Source: Oscillospiraceae bacterium
GTDB taxonomy: Bacteria; Bacillota; Clostridia; Oscillospirales; Oscillospiraceae
Assembly: GCA_031255955.1 (NCBI GenBank)
Contig: JAIRRO010000116.1
Location: forward strand, 1 to 16,442
Length of the DNA: 16,442 bases
Direction of reading: 5' to 3'
Position 1 is the first letter of the stretch. Each line of letters begins with the position of its first letter. A model generated the notes under the pieces. The model was given only the letters and a program-made list of their open reading frames with translations. It had not been told where the DNA came from and ran no database searches. Position numbers and translations under genes: made by a program. Below are positions 6,387-14,058 of the stretch, one piece after another.

Positions 6387-7483
6387 GCGCTCAGTCAGCA
6401 AACGAAAAGGTACTGTTAAAAGGTAACGAGGCATTTGCCGAGGCTGCCATCCGCGGCGGTCTGCGCTTTTACTTCGGTTATCCCATCACGCCGCAAAGCG
6501 AGATTCCCGAATATATGTCGCGCGAGCTGCCGCGACGCGGCGGCGTATTCCTGCAGGCGGAATCAGAGCTTGGCGCCATCAATATGGCTTACGGCGCGGG
6601 CGCGGCGGGCGGTGCGGTGTTCATCTCCAGCTCCTCGCCGGGCATAGCGTTGATGCAGGAGGGAATGAGCTTTCTCTGCTCGGCAGAGGTTCCGCTGGTC
6701 GCGCTTAACGTCTCTCGCGGGGGACCCGGCATCGGCGGGATTCAGCCCGGACAGGCGGACTATTTTCAGGTTACGCGCGGCGGCGGCAACGGCGACTATA
6801 AAATTCCGGTGTTTGCCCCGGCGAGTATTCAAGAGGCGATTGACCTTATTTATGAAGCCGCCGAGCTGGCGGAGACGTGGCGCAACCCGATAATGATTTT
6901 TTCCGACGGCATAATGGGTCAGATGATGGAGCCTGTCACCCTGCCGGAGCAGCGCCCGTTTACAGAGTCTGATAAAATCCGCAGCGCCAAGCCGTGGGCA
7001 ATCACAGGCTATGGTGACGACGACGCGCAGAAAAACGTTGTTAAATCGCTGCGTATGCAGCCGGACGAGCTGGAGGCGCACGTTGAAAAGCTCTTTGCCA
7101 AATACGCCCGCGCCGAAAAAGAGCTTGCGCGCGTTGAAACTATAGGCATCGAGGACGCCGACGTCGTTTTTGTCGCCTTCGGCACCGTCGCCAGAATTAC
7201 GCGTGAGGCGATAGATATTCTTGCGGAGCGCGGCATAAAGGCGGGGCTTATCCGCCCCATATCGCTTTGGCCGTTCCCCTATGACGAGTTTGATAAAATC
7301 GGCGCGCGGACAAGGGTTGTCATCTCGGCAGAGCTGTCCATGGGGCAAATGCTTGAGGATGTAAAAATCGGCGTCGGGAAGCGGCTGCCGACGCGCCTAA
7401 TCCACCGCACCGGAGGAATGATTCCAACCTCGCTTGAGCTGGCTGACTCCGCCGAAAAAATCTATAAGGAGGCAATACAATGA
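6383..7483 (+). CDS. vorB: 2-oxoacid:ferredoxin oxidoreductase, alpha subunit (VorB/KorA type)
   Basis: The 366-residue alpha subunit works with the beta and gamma subunits to convert a 2-oxoacid and CoA to acyl-CoA, CO2 and reduced ferredoxin, reversibly. Seen: the pyrimidine-binding domain start KGNEAFAEAAIRGG, GYPITPQSE (32-40), Glu60 in QAESE in the position expected for the Glu that activates thiamine diphosphate, SRGGPG (111-116) with QPGQADYFQ, and a C-terminal transketolase-like domain (VVFVAFGTVARI). The ATG at 6383 has GGAGG (6371-6375) 7 nt upstream, inside the ferredoxin gene. Substrate is not fixed by sequence: 2-oxoisovalerate-type substrates fit the ilvE neighbour best, 2-oxoglutarate is the main alternative. 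ATGA overlaps join it to both neighbours. Confidence 0.94.
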   Translation: MSAQSANEKVLLKGNEAFAEAAIRGGLRFYFGYPITPQSEIPEYMSRELPRRGGVFLQAESELGAINMAYGAGAAGGAVFISSSSPGIALMQEGMSFLCSAEVPLVALNVSRGGPGIGGIQPGQADYFQVTRGGGNGDYKIPVFAPASIQEAIDLIYEAAELAETWRNPIMIFSDGIMGQMMEPVTLPEQRPFTESDKIRSAKPWAITGYGDDDAQKNVVKSLRMQPDELEAHVEKLFAKYARAEKELARVETIGIEDADVVFVAFGTVARITREAIDILAERGIKAGLIRPISLWPFPYDEFDKIGARTRVVISAELSMGQMLEDVKIGVGKRLPTRLIHRTGGMIPTSLELADSAEKIYKEAIQ

Positions 7484-8235
7484 AGCCTGTATTCACATAT
7501 ACAAAGGGAATGGTTCGCACCGACACAAGCTATTGCCCCGGCTGCACCCACGGCATAGCGCACCGCCTGATAACCGAAACGCTTGAAGAAATGGGTATGC
7601 TGGGGAAGGCAATCGGCGTTGCGCCCATCGGCTGCGCCGTGCAGGCGCACAAATTTATGAACGTGGATATGTGCGAATCGGCGCACGGCAGAGCCCCCGC
7701 CGTGGCGTCCGGCGTACGCCGTGTTCACCCCGATAAAATCGTTTTCACATATCAGGGCGACGGCGACCTTGCCTCTATCGGTACGGCGGAAATCGTACAC
7801 GCGGCGGCGCGCGGCGAAAAATTCACCACATTTTTCATCAACAACTGCATTTACGGTATGACGGGCGGTCAGATGGCGCCGACGACGCTGCTGGGTCAGC
7901 GCTCCACGACCTCTCAGGACGGACGCAAAAAGGAACAGGCGGGCAGCCCCATACGCGTTTCTGAAATGCTGGCAACGCTGGAGGGCGCTGTGTATATCGA
8001 GCGCGTATCCCTTGCCTCGCCCGCGCACATCCGAAACGCAAAGAAAGCCGTTCGGCGCGCGTTTGAAATTCAGCAGACGGGCGCGGGCTTCACCTTCGTC
8101 GAGTTTTTATCCACCTGCCCCACCAACTGGGGCGTTACCCCGCCGGACGCTATGAAATGGCTTATTGACAATATGCTGCCGTATTACCCATTAGGCGTAT
8201 ATCGTGAACCGACGTCGGAGGAGGTGGCGTCATGA
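7480..8235 (+). CDS. 2-oxoacid:ferredoxin oxidoreductase, beta (thiamine diphosphate-binding) subunit
   Basis: This 251-residue subunit holds the thiamine diphosphate. Seen: CPGC (Cys19, Cys22) and Cys52 in PIGC, probable ligands of the proximal [4Fe-4S] cluster with a further Cys later in the chain; HGRAPAVASGV (69-79); and the diphosphate/Mg motif GDGD (93-96) ending in NN (121-122), followed by IYGMTGGQ. The start has AAGGAGG (7466-7472) with 7 nt spacing. Its ATG overlaps the alpha-subunit stop, and its own TGA overlaps the gamma-subunit start, so stoichiometric production is expected. The length matches the KorB/VorA family. Confidence 0.95.
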   Translation: MKPVFTYTKGMVRTDTSYCPGCTHGIAHRLITETLEEMGMLGKAIGVAPIGCAVQAHKFMNVDMCESAHGRAPAVASGVRRVHPDKIVFTYQGDGDLASIGTAEIVHAAARGEKFTTFFINNCIYGMTGGQMAPTTLLGQRSTTSQDGRKKEQAGSPIRVSEMLATLEGAVYIERVSLASPAHIRNAKKAVRRAFEIQQTGAGFTFVEFLSTCPTNWGVTPPDAMKWLIDNMLPYYPLGVYREPTSEEVAS

Positions 8236-8765
8236 GCGCGCAAAAGCTGTTTTTCGCCGGATCCGGCGGTCAGGGCATCATCCTGATGGGGCAGATGGTG
8301 ACATACGCCGCGATGTTTGAAAACAAGCAGACGACATACTATCCCTCTTACGGGCCCGAAATGCGCGGCGGCACCGCCAACTGCACCGTCATCGTATCCG
8401 ACCGCGAGGTGTCCAGCCCGCTGATATATGAAGCCGACTGCCTCATCGCTATGAATCTGCCCTCGCTTATCAAATTTGAATCCTTGGTTAAGCCCGGCGG
8501 CGTGATGCTGCTCAATTCCTCCATCATCACGCAAAAGGCAACACGCGACGATATACGCGTTTTCTATGTCCCCACCATCGACATAGCGCGCGAGCTGGGC
8601 AGCCCCCGCTCCGCGAATATGGTGATGCTCGGCGCGGCTGTCCGCGCGACAGAGGTTGTGAAGCAGGAGACCATAGAGCGCGTGATGCGCGAAAAGGCGT
8701 TCACGGGGAAAAAGGCGGAGACCATCCCCGCGAACATAAAAGCGTTTGAGTACTTCAAAATATAA
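8232..8765 (+). CDS. 2-oxoacid:ferredoxin oxidoreductase, gamma subunit
   Basis: This 177-residue subunit completes the four-part enzyme; the gamma domain is thought to help bind CoA. Seen: the N-terminal GSGGQGIILMG motif (residues 10-20) and YYPSYGPEMRGGTANCTVIVSD, here cited by its core SYGPEMRGGTANC, both typical of KorC/VorC proteins. GGAGGAGGTGG just upstream gives a very strong ribosome site, and the ATG overlaps the beta-subunit TGA. The stop at 8765 is followed by only 32 nt before ilvE, without a terminator, so transcription should continue. Confidence 0.95.
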   Translation: MSAQKLFFAGSGGQGIILMGQMVTYAAMFENKQTTYYPSYGPEMRGGTANCTVIVSDREVSSPLIYEADCLIAMNLPSLIKFESLVKPGGVMLLNSSIITQKATRDDIRVFYVPTIDIARELGSPRSANMVMLGAAVRATEVVKQETIERVMREKAFTGKKAETIPANIKAFEYFKI

Positions 8766-8797
8766 AGCCGAAAATAAAAACCGAAAGGAACATCACC

Positions 8798-9883
8798 ATG
8801 TCACAAGCAATTCCCGATTTTACCGTCCAAAAAACCGCAACCCCCAAACCAAAGCCCGATCCGAACACACTGAAATTCGGGCAGACCTTCACCGACCATA
8901 TGTTCATTATGGAATATTCCGACGAGCGCGGCTGGCACGACGGGCGCGTTGTACCCTACGCCCCGCTATCGCTTGACCCCGCCGCCGCCGTGCTGCATTA
9001 CGGGCAGGAGATGTTTGAGGGGCTGAAAGCCTACCGCGCCCCCGACGGACGCGTGCTGCTGTTTCGCCCGTATATGAACGCCGAGCGCGCGCGCCGCTCT
9101 AACGAACGCATGTGTATGCCGGAGCTTGACGTCGAGCTTTTTGTCGGGGCTGTCCGCGCGCTTGTGGATATCGAGCGCGATTGGATTCCCGAAAAGGAAG
9201 GCACCAGCCTGTATATCCGCCCGTTTATGTTCGCCGACGAGGCATTTCTCGGCGTACACGCGGCGCACCATTATAAATTCATCATCATCTGCTCGCCCGT
9301 GGGTCCGTATTATGACGCCCCCGGCGGCGGGATTCATCCCACCGGCATCTATGTGACGCGTGACTATGTCCGCGCCGCGCCGGGCGGCACGGGTTTTGCC
9401 AAGGTCGGCGGCAACTATGCCGGCAGCCTGAAGGCGCAAACAGAAGCCGCCGCGCGCGGCTGCGAGCAGGTGCTGTGGTTAGACGCCGTCGAGCGCCGCT
9501 ATGTCGAGGAAATCGGCACATCAAACGCCTTTTTCGTCATCAACGGAACGGTTATCACCGCGCCGCTGCACGGTACGATTCTGCCGGGGATAACGCGAGA
9601 CTCCGTCATCCAGCTGCTGAAAAGCTGGGGTATCCCCGTCGCGGAGCGCCGCCTGACGATTGACGAGGTTTTTACCGCCGGAAAGGACGGACGCCTCAGC
9701 GAAATCTTCGCCACCGGCACCGCGGCTGTCATCTCGCCCGTAGGCAGATTGGTGTCGTCGGACGAAACGCTGAGCATCGGGAACGAGCGCGTCGGCGAGC
9801 TGGCGCAGCGGCTGTATGACGCGCTATACGGCATCCAAACGGGCAAGCTCCCCGATGACCGCGGCTGGACACTCACCGTATAA
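8798..9883 (+). CDS. ilvE: Branched-chain amino acid aminotransferase
   Basis: IlvE is a class IV PLP enzyme that interconverts leucine, isoleucine and valine with their 2-oxoacids, using glutamate/2-oxoglutarate. The protein has 361 residues, normal for the larger bacterial/eukaryotic-type BCAT. Seen: YGQEMFEGLKAYR (68-80), LFRPYMNAER, the PLP lysine K202 in FAKVGGNYA, EEIGTSNAFFVI (237-248), and the phosphate-binding end FATGTAAVISPV. The ATG has AAAGGAA about 7 nt upstream. It lies 32 nt after the gamma subunit, so its 2-oxoacid product or substrate is the likely substrate of the preceding oxidoreductase. This is the best clue to that enzyme's specificity. Confidence 0.95.
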   Translation: MSQAIPDFTVQKTATPKPKPDPNTLKFGQTFTDHMFIMEYSDERGWHDGRVVPYAPLSLDPAAAVLHYGQEMFEGLKAYRAPDGRVLLFRPYMNAERARRSNERMCMPELDVELFVGAVRALVDIERDWIPEKEGTSLYIRPFMFADEAFLGVHAAHHYKFIIICSPVGPYYDAPGGGIHPTGIYVTRDYVRAAPGGTGFAKVGGNYAGSLKAQTEAAARGCEQVLWLDAVERRYVEEIGTSNAFFVINGTVITAPLHGTILPGITRDSVIQLLKSWGIPVAERRLTIDEVFTAGKDGRLSEIFATGTAAVISPVGRLVSSDETLSIGNERVGELAQRLYDALYGIQTGKLPDDRGWTLTV

Positions 9884-9920
9884 AAAGCAACGCAATTTTC
9901 AAAAGGAGAGACTTTTACAA

Positions 9921-10409
9921 ATGACAAAATCCCAAAGCAACACACCGGAATACCGCGTATTTGACTTTGTCATCACGACGGGCAACACAATCAAATCCAC
10001 CGCCACGATTACATTGGGCGGAAAGCTCGGCAAAACCGTCAAAACACGCTATGGCGACGGTCCCATAGACGCGGCTTATGACGCCATAAACAAAGCCCTG
10101 CGCCTTGACCTTTCGCGCTCATTTGAGGGCGCGGACGAGGCTGGTATTAAGCGCTTTTGGCGCACACGCAGCTTTGAGCTTACGAAGTTTGACATCCGCG
10201 CCGTCACAGAGGGGAAGGATTCTTTAGGGGAAACCTCTGTCACGCTGCGCTATGAAGGCAATCAGGCGGACGGCACGGCGCTGGATAACGACATCGTATA
10301 TTCCGCGATTAAAGCCTACATCGCCGCGGTGAACGAGCTTGTCCCCGCGATTCGCGCCGATATTGCGGCGTTCTGCGCCTCCGGCGATGCGAAAGGCGGC
10401 GCCGTATGA
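9921..10409 (+). CDS. Free-standing LeuA-type allosteric (regulatory) domain protein
   Basis: This 162-residue protein matches the C-terminal leucine-binding regulatory domain of 2-isopropylmalate synthase, but has no catalytic TIM barrel. Seen: FDFVITTGNTIKSTATITL (strand pair), YGDGPIDAAYDAI (44-56, like the GxGPVDA motif), LTKFDIRAVTEGKDSLGETS (87-106), and TALDNDIVYSAIKAYIAAVNE (119-139, like DIVxxSxKAYLxALN). The ATG at 9921 is chosen; AAAAGGAGAG (9901-9910) is upstream, spacing slightly long. The frame is open to 9816 inside ilvE, but no ribosome site supports that. It follows ilvE by 37 nt and overlaps the next gene by ATGA. Inference: a leucine (or isoleucine) sensor acting on a partner in this operon. 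The related domain of citramalate synthase is the main alternative parent. Confidence 0.82.
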   Translation: MTKSQSNTPEYRVFDFVITTGNTIKSTATITLGGKLGKTVKTRYGDGPIDAAYDAINKALRLDLSRSFEGADEAGIKRFWRTRSFELTKFDIRAVTEGKDSLGETSVTLRYEGNQADGTALDNDIVYSAIKAYIAAVNELVPAIRADIAAFCASGDAKGGAV

Positions 10410-12784
10410 TACCCGTCACCCGCGTAGCCCCGGACGCCGCCATCCCGCGCAGCTCCGCCGAGCTGTATATCTCGCCGGAGCGGCTGAGCGCGCTGCTGCA
10501 AAATCCCGCGGAGATAAATAGCTTCGCAGGCGCCGATATCAGCTGTGTTGCGGTGGATATATCCGCGCTGTTTCGGGATGCCCCCGCCGGGGCGTCACAC
10601 ATCTCTCCGCGCGTCGCCGCCGAGGCGGCAGTGTCTAACGCCGTCACGCTGGCGGAGGTCTTGGGCGTGCCGAACGTTGCCCTGTGCGGCGATATTACAA
10701 CGCCGATAGACGAAACAAGACTGACGCGCCTTATCGACCGCGTGTTAAACGAAGCCTCTCGGCGCGGCGTTACCCTATTGATAGAGACGCGCGGACTGTT
10801 CGCCGACTCCGCGCGGCTGATTGACATTTTGGATACATACGCCGATGACAACCTTGCCGCCTATTGGTTTGCGGGGGAAACGTATAAAAGCGGCGAAAGC
10901 GCGGACGCAACCATCGGACGGCTGGGCGCTTATGTCCGCGCCGTCAATTCAGAGGGCGCGATGCCGCAGGACGATTTGTATCGCGCGCTGCGCTCTATCG
11001 ACTATAAAGGCACGGTGCTGGGCGCTCTGCCCTCTCCGGACTCCCCCGCGCCGCCGCCCGATTTGTCAGACCCATCGCTGGTGGATTTGACCTTCCCGGA
11101 GCTGCTGGACGAAATTTGCGCGCGCTTTCCGAATCAACCCGCGTTTGATTTTTCCCGCGCCCCGGGCGTGCTGGAATGCTATCCCGACGGCTGCACGCCG
11201 GGCTTCCCCGACGGCTATACGCGCACCTATGCCGAGCTTCGCCGCGACGTGGACGAGCTGGCGCGCGCGCTGATTGAACTGGGCGTGCGCCCCGGCACAA
11301 AGGTAGCCGTGTGGATGACAAACATCCCGCAATGGTATATCGTCTTTTGGGCGGTTGTTAAAATCGGCGCCGTATTGGTGACGGTGAACACGGCGTATAA
11401 AATTCGCGAGGCGGAATATCTGCTGCGTCAGGCGGATGTACACACGCTGTTTATGATAGACGGCTACAAGGACTCGCGATATAACGAAATTATAGCGGAG
11501 CTTTGCCCCGAGCTGCAGCACACGCCGACGCACGAGCCGCTGCGCAGCACGCGTCTGCCGTTTTTGCGCCACATCGTGAATGTCTCCGCGCCGCAAACAG
11601 GCTGCCTTACGTGGGAGGATATGAAAATACGCGCCGCGCGCGTCCCGGAATCGGCGGTCAGTGAACGCGCCGCCGCCGTTCGACCCGACGATGTTTGCAA
11701 TATGCAGTACACCTCCGGCACCACGGGCTTCCCGAAGGGCGTGATGCTGACCCACCGCAACATCGTGAACAACGGAAAATGCATCGGCGACCGTATGGCG
11801 CTGACAGAGCGCGATAAGATGATGATACACGTGCCGATGTTCCACTGCTTCGGCATGGTGCTTGCCATGACGGCTGCCATGACCCACGCCGTGACAATGT
11901 CGCCCCTGCCGTATTTCTCTCCGCGCGCCGCCCTGCGCTGCATCCGCGACAGAGAAATCACGTGCTTCCACGGTGTACCGACGATGTTCATCGCGATGCT
12001 GGAGCATCCGGACTTTGACCCCCGCGACTTTAAGCATATGCGCACCGGCATAATGGCAGGCTCGCCCTGCCCCATCCCCGTGATGCGCGACGTGGTGGAA
12101 AAAATGAATATGTCGCAAATCACCATAGTGTTCGGGCAGACGGAAAGCTCCCCCGGCTGCACGCAAAGCTCGACGGACGATTCTGTGGAGCTGCGCGTTT
12201 CAACCGTCGGCAGCGCCTTCCCCGGCGTGGAATGTAAAATTGTTGACGCTGAAACAGGCGTTGACCTCCCCGACGAAGCGGACGGGGAATTTGTCGCCCG
12301 CGGCTATAACATTATGAAGGGCTATTACAAGATGCCGAACGCCGCGGCGGCGGCAATCGACCGCGACGGCTGGCTGCACACCGGAGACGTCGCGCGGCGC
12401 ACACCTGAGGGGTATTATAAAATCACGGGACGCCTGAAGGATATGATAATCCGCGGCGGCGAGAACATTTACCCCAAGGAAATTGAGGAATTTATCTATA
12501 CCCACCCCAAGGTGCGCGACGTTCAGGTAATCGGCGTACCGAGCGAGCAATACGGCGAAGAGATTATGGCGGTTGTCATCCCGCGCGAGGGCGAGGCTCT
12601 TACCTCGGAAGATATACGCGACTATGTACGGCGCAATATGGCGAAGCACAAGGTGCCAAGCTATGTCAGCTTTACAGCGGAGTTCCCGATGAATGCCGCC
12701 GGTAAAATCCTGAAATACAAAATGCGCGAGGACGCCGTTAAAGAGCTGGGGCTTGAAAGAGCCGCGGGAATCGAAACCGCATAA
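10406..12784 (+). CDS. Fusion of a degenerate xylose-isomerase-like TIM-barrel domain with an acyl-CoA synthetase
   Basis: This 792-residue protein has two parts. Residues about 70-207 resemble part of a sugar-phosphate isomerase/epimerase (AP endonuclease 2-type) TIM barrel: NAVTLAEVLGVPNVALCGD, EASRRGVTLLIETRG, SIDYKGTV. Only the Glu in LLIE is kept; the usual Asp-His, His-x-Lys-Asp and final Glu metal sites are absent, so it is probably non-catalytic. A Pro-rich linker (about 208-225) leads to a complete adenylate-forming enzyme: YTSGTTGFPKGVMLTH (435-450), FGQTE (576-580), GWLHTGD (655-661), YKITGRLKDMIIRGGENIYP (671-690), and Lys767 in NAAGK. It should activate a carboxylic acid to acyl-CoA using ATP. 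The ATG overlaps the stop of the LeuA-domain gene; AAAGG lies 9 nt upstream. Given the neighbours, a branched short-chain acid is the likely substrate. Confidence 0.88.
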   Translation: MIPVTRVAPDAAIPRSSAELYISPERLSALLQNPAEINSFAGADISCVAVDISALFRDAPAGASHISPRVAAEAAVSNAVTLAEVLGVPNVALCGDITTPIDETRLTRLIDRVLNEASRRGVTLLIETRGLFADSARLIDILDTYADDNLAAYWFAGETYKSGESADATIGRLGAYVRAVNSEGAMPQDDLYRALRSIDYKGTVLGALPSPDSPAPPPDLSDPSLVDLTFPELLDEICARFPNQPAFDFSRAPGVLECYPDGCTPGFPDGYTRTYAELRRDVDELARALIELGVRPGTKVAVWMTNIPQWYIVFWAVVKIGAVLVTVNTAYKIREAEYLLRQADVHTLFMIDGYKDSRYNEIIAELCPELQHTPTHEPLRSTRLPFLRHIVNVSAPQTGCLTWEDMKIRAARVPESAVSERAAAVRPDDVCNMQYTSGTTGFPKGVMLTHRNIVNNGKCIGDRMALTERDKMMIHVPMFHCFGMVLAMTAAMTHAVTMSPLPYFSPRAALRCIRDREITCFHGVPTMFIAMLEHPDFDPRDFKHMRTGIMAGSPCPIPVMRDVVEKMNMSQITIVFGQTESSPGCTQSSTDDSVELRVSTVGSAFPGVECKIVDAETGVDLPDEADGEFVARGYNIMKGYYKMPNAAAAAIDRDGWLHTGDVARRTPEGYYKITGRLKDMIIRGGENIYPKEIEEFIYTHPKVRDVQVIGVPSEQYGEEIMAVVIPREGEALTSEDIRDYVRRNMAKHKVPSYVSFTAEFPMNAAGKILKYKMREDAVKELGLERAAGIETA

Positions 12785-12802
12785 GGCAAAGCGCACCCTC
12801 CG

Positions 12803-14008
12803 TCAACCGTAAATTTTTCTCCAGCGTTCTTTTTCTGAGAAGCCGGCGTAGGCGTGAGCCACGCTGGCTTCCATTATGTCATAGCGCGCCCAATGCGTTT
12901 CCGGCACGTCCATCCACGTCAGCTCGCGCGCGTCGATATAGGCTTTGTCATAAGAGCGATACAGCAGACGGTTTACGATATACGCCACCTCCGCGCGCGT
13001 AATATCGCCCCCGAGCGGAAATGTCATAGACCGCTGCTCGCCCATATATTCAAGCCAGCCCCATTTGCCCGCAAGCTCAATCTCTGCCGCCGCCCAATAA
13101 TTCTTCTCGACGTCCAGCCTGAAGCCGCCCGGCTCGGGGCGGACATATTCCGTTTTTGAATCGCGCAGACGCGCCATTCGCGCGCAGACCGTAATCATCT
13201 CTGCGCGGGAAACAAATTCGTCTGCCTCCAGTGTTGCGCTCGGGAAGCCGAAAATAACGCCGCTTGCCCGCATAGCGCCCAATAAGGCGGCATACATCTC
13301 TTCCTCGTCAAGCGCACCCTCCGGCGAGGGCGGGGGGGCGTTATCCAGCATAAGCGAGAACATAATCAGCATATCCCTGCGCGTAAGCCCGCCCTCCGGC
13401 TGCCAATAGCCGCCGGACCCGGCAAGCAGATATGGCAGATGCATCGGCTCTGTCTGCTTCACAGCCCAACCGGCATACACCGTTTTCGCGGAGTCCATCG
13501 TCACCTCTGTCACGCGCACACTGAGCGCGCGGTCGGTAAACCAGCCGAGAAACACGTGGCTGTCCCTGTCCTCCAGCGGCTTTAGCGTCACTGTTGTATC
13601 CGCGTCAACATACATCGGCGGAAGCGCCTGCGCCCCGTCCGTATTTTCAAATCTCAGCTCATACTGATTCCCGGGCAGAGCCTCGTCACCGCCGCCCGCG
13701 TTGCCACTGCCGCCACCGCCGCCTATCGTCCTGTCCGGCTGATAGCCCAGCTCTCCCCTTTTATCCTCAAAATATGAGCCGCCGACCACAGGCACATACC
13801 GCGCCCTGTCCTCAAACACCTTTTGCCACGCCAAAACGCACGTCACAGCGACAACCGCAAGCACAATAAGCGCCCACGCGACCCACGGAACTATGTTCCT
13901 CCAGGATACGCGCGGACGCCCGCGAGCCGTGCCATAAATAAACACGCTTCCTCTGATAAACAGATACAGAATCGCGCAGACAGCGATGATATAAAATGCC
14001 ACTATCAT
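12803..14008 (-). CDS. Membrane-anchored protein with a Listeria-Bacteroides-type repeat and SLH domains
   Basis: This is a 401-residue envelope protein. It has two hydrophobic helices at about residues 1-18 and 38-61, a Gly-rich linker (GGGGGSGNAGGG near 96-107), and an InlB/Flg_new-like beta-repeat with FLGWFTDRAL and KTVYAGW (about 116-182). About three S-layer-homology-like segments follow (GLTRRDMLIMFSLML; FVSRAEMITVCARMARL; DITRAEVAYIVNRLL), and the last is followed by VPETHWARYDIMEASV. SLH domains usually bind pyruvylated wall polymers, so it may tie membrane to wall. The ATG at 14008 is preferred: GGAG is 7 nt upstream and a helix then starts at once. A TTG at 14038 is in frame but would read through a duplicated ribosome site. 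It lies 50 nt after the HD-GYP gene, probably in one operon, and its stop is 18 nt from that of the convergent ligase gene. Confidence 0.83.
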   Translation of the reverse strand: MIVAFYIIAVCAILYLFIRGSVFIYGTARGRPRVSWRNIVPWVAWALIVLAVVAVTCVLAWQKVFEDRARYVPVVGGSYFEDKRGELGYQPDRTIGGGGGSGNAGGGDEALPGNQYELRFENTDGAQALPPMYVDADTTVTLKPLEDRDSHVFLGWFTDRALSVRVTEVTMDSAKTVYAGWAVKQTEPMHLPYLLAGSGGYWQPEGGLTRRDMLIMFSLMLDNAPPPSPEGALDEEEMYAALLGAMRASGVIFGFPSATLEADEFVSRAEMITVCARMARLRDSKTEYVRPEPGGFRLDVEKNYWAAAEIELAGKWGWLEYMGEQRSMTFPLGGDITRAEVAYIVNRLLYRSYDKAYIDARELTWMDVPETHWARYDIMEASVAHAYAGFSEKERWRKIYG

Positions 14009-14009
14009 A

Positions 14010-14043
14010 GGGCAGCTCCAATCCCGGGGCAGCTCCAATCCCG
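14010..14043 (-). repeat. Perfect 17-nt tandem duplication that doubles the ribosome binding site
   Basis: On the plus strand, GGGCAGCTCCAATCCCG occurs twice without a gap (14010-14026 and 14027-14043). On the minus strand each copy supplies TTGGAGC, so the SLH-protein ATG at 14008 is preceded by two GGAG sites, the nearer at 7 nt spacing. It fills most of the 50-nt gap after the HD-GYP stop. It looks like a recent slippage duplication. Confidence 0.9.
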
Positions 14044-14058
14044 TCCTCGCGCCGGTGT

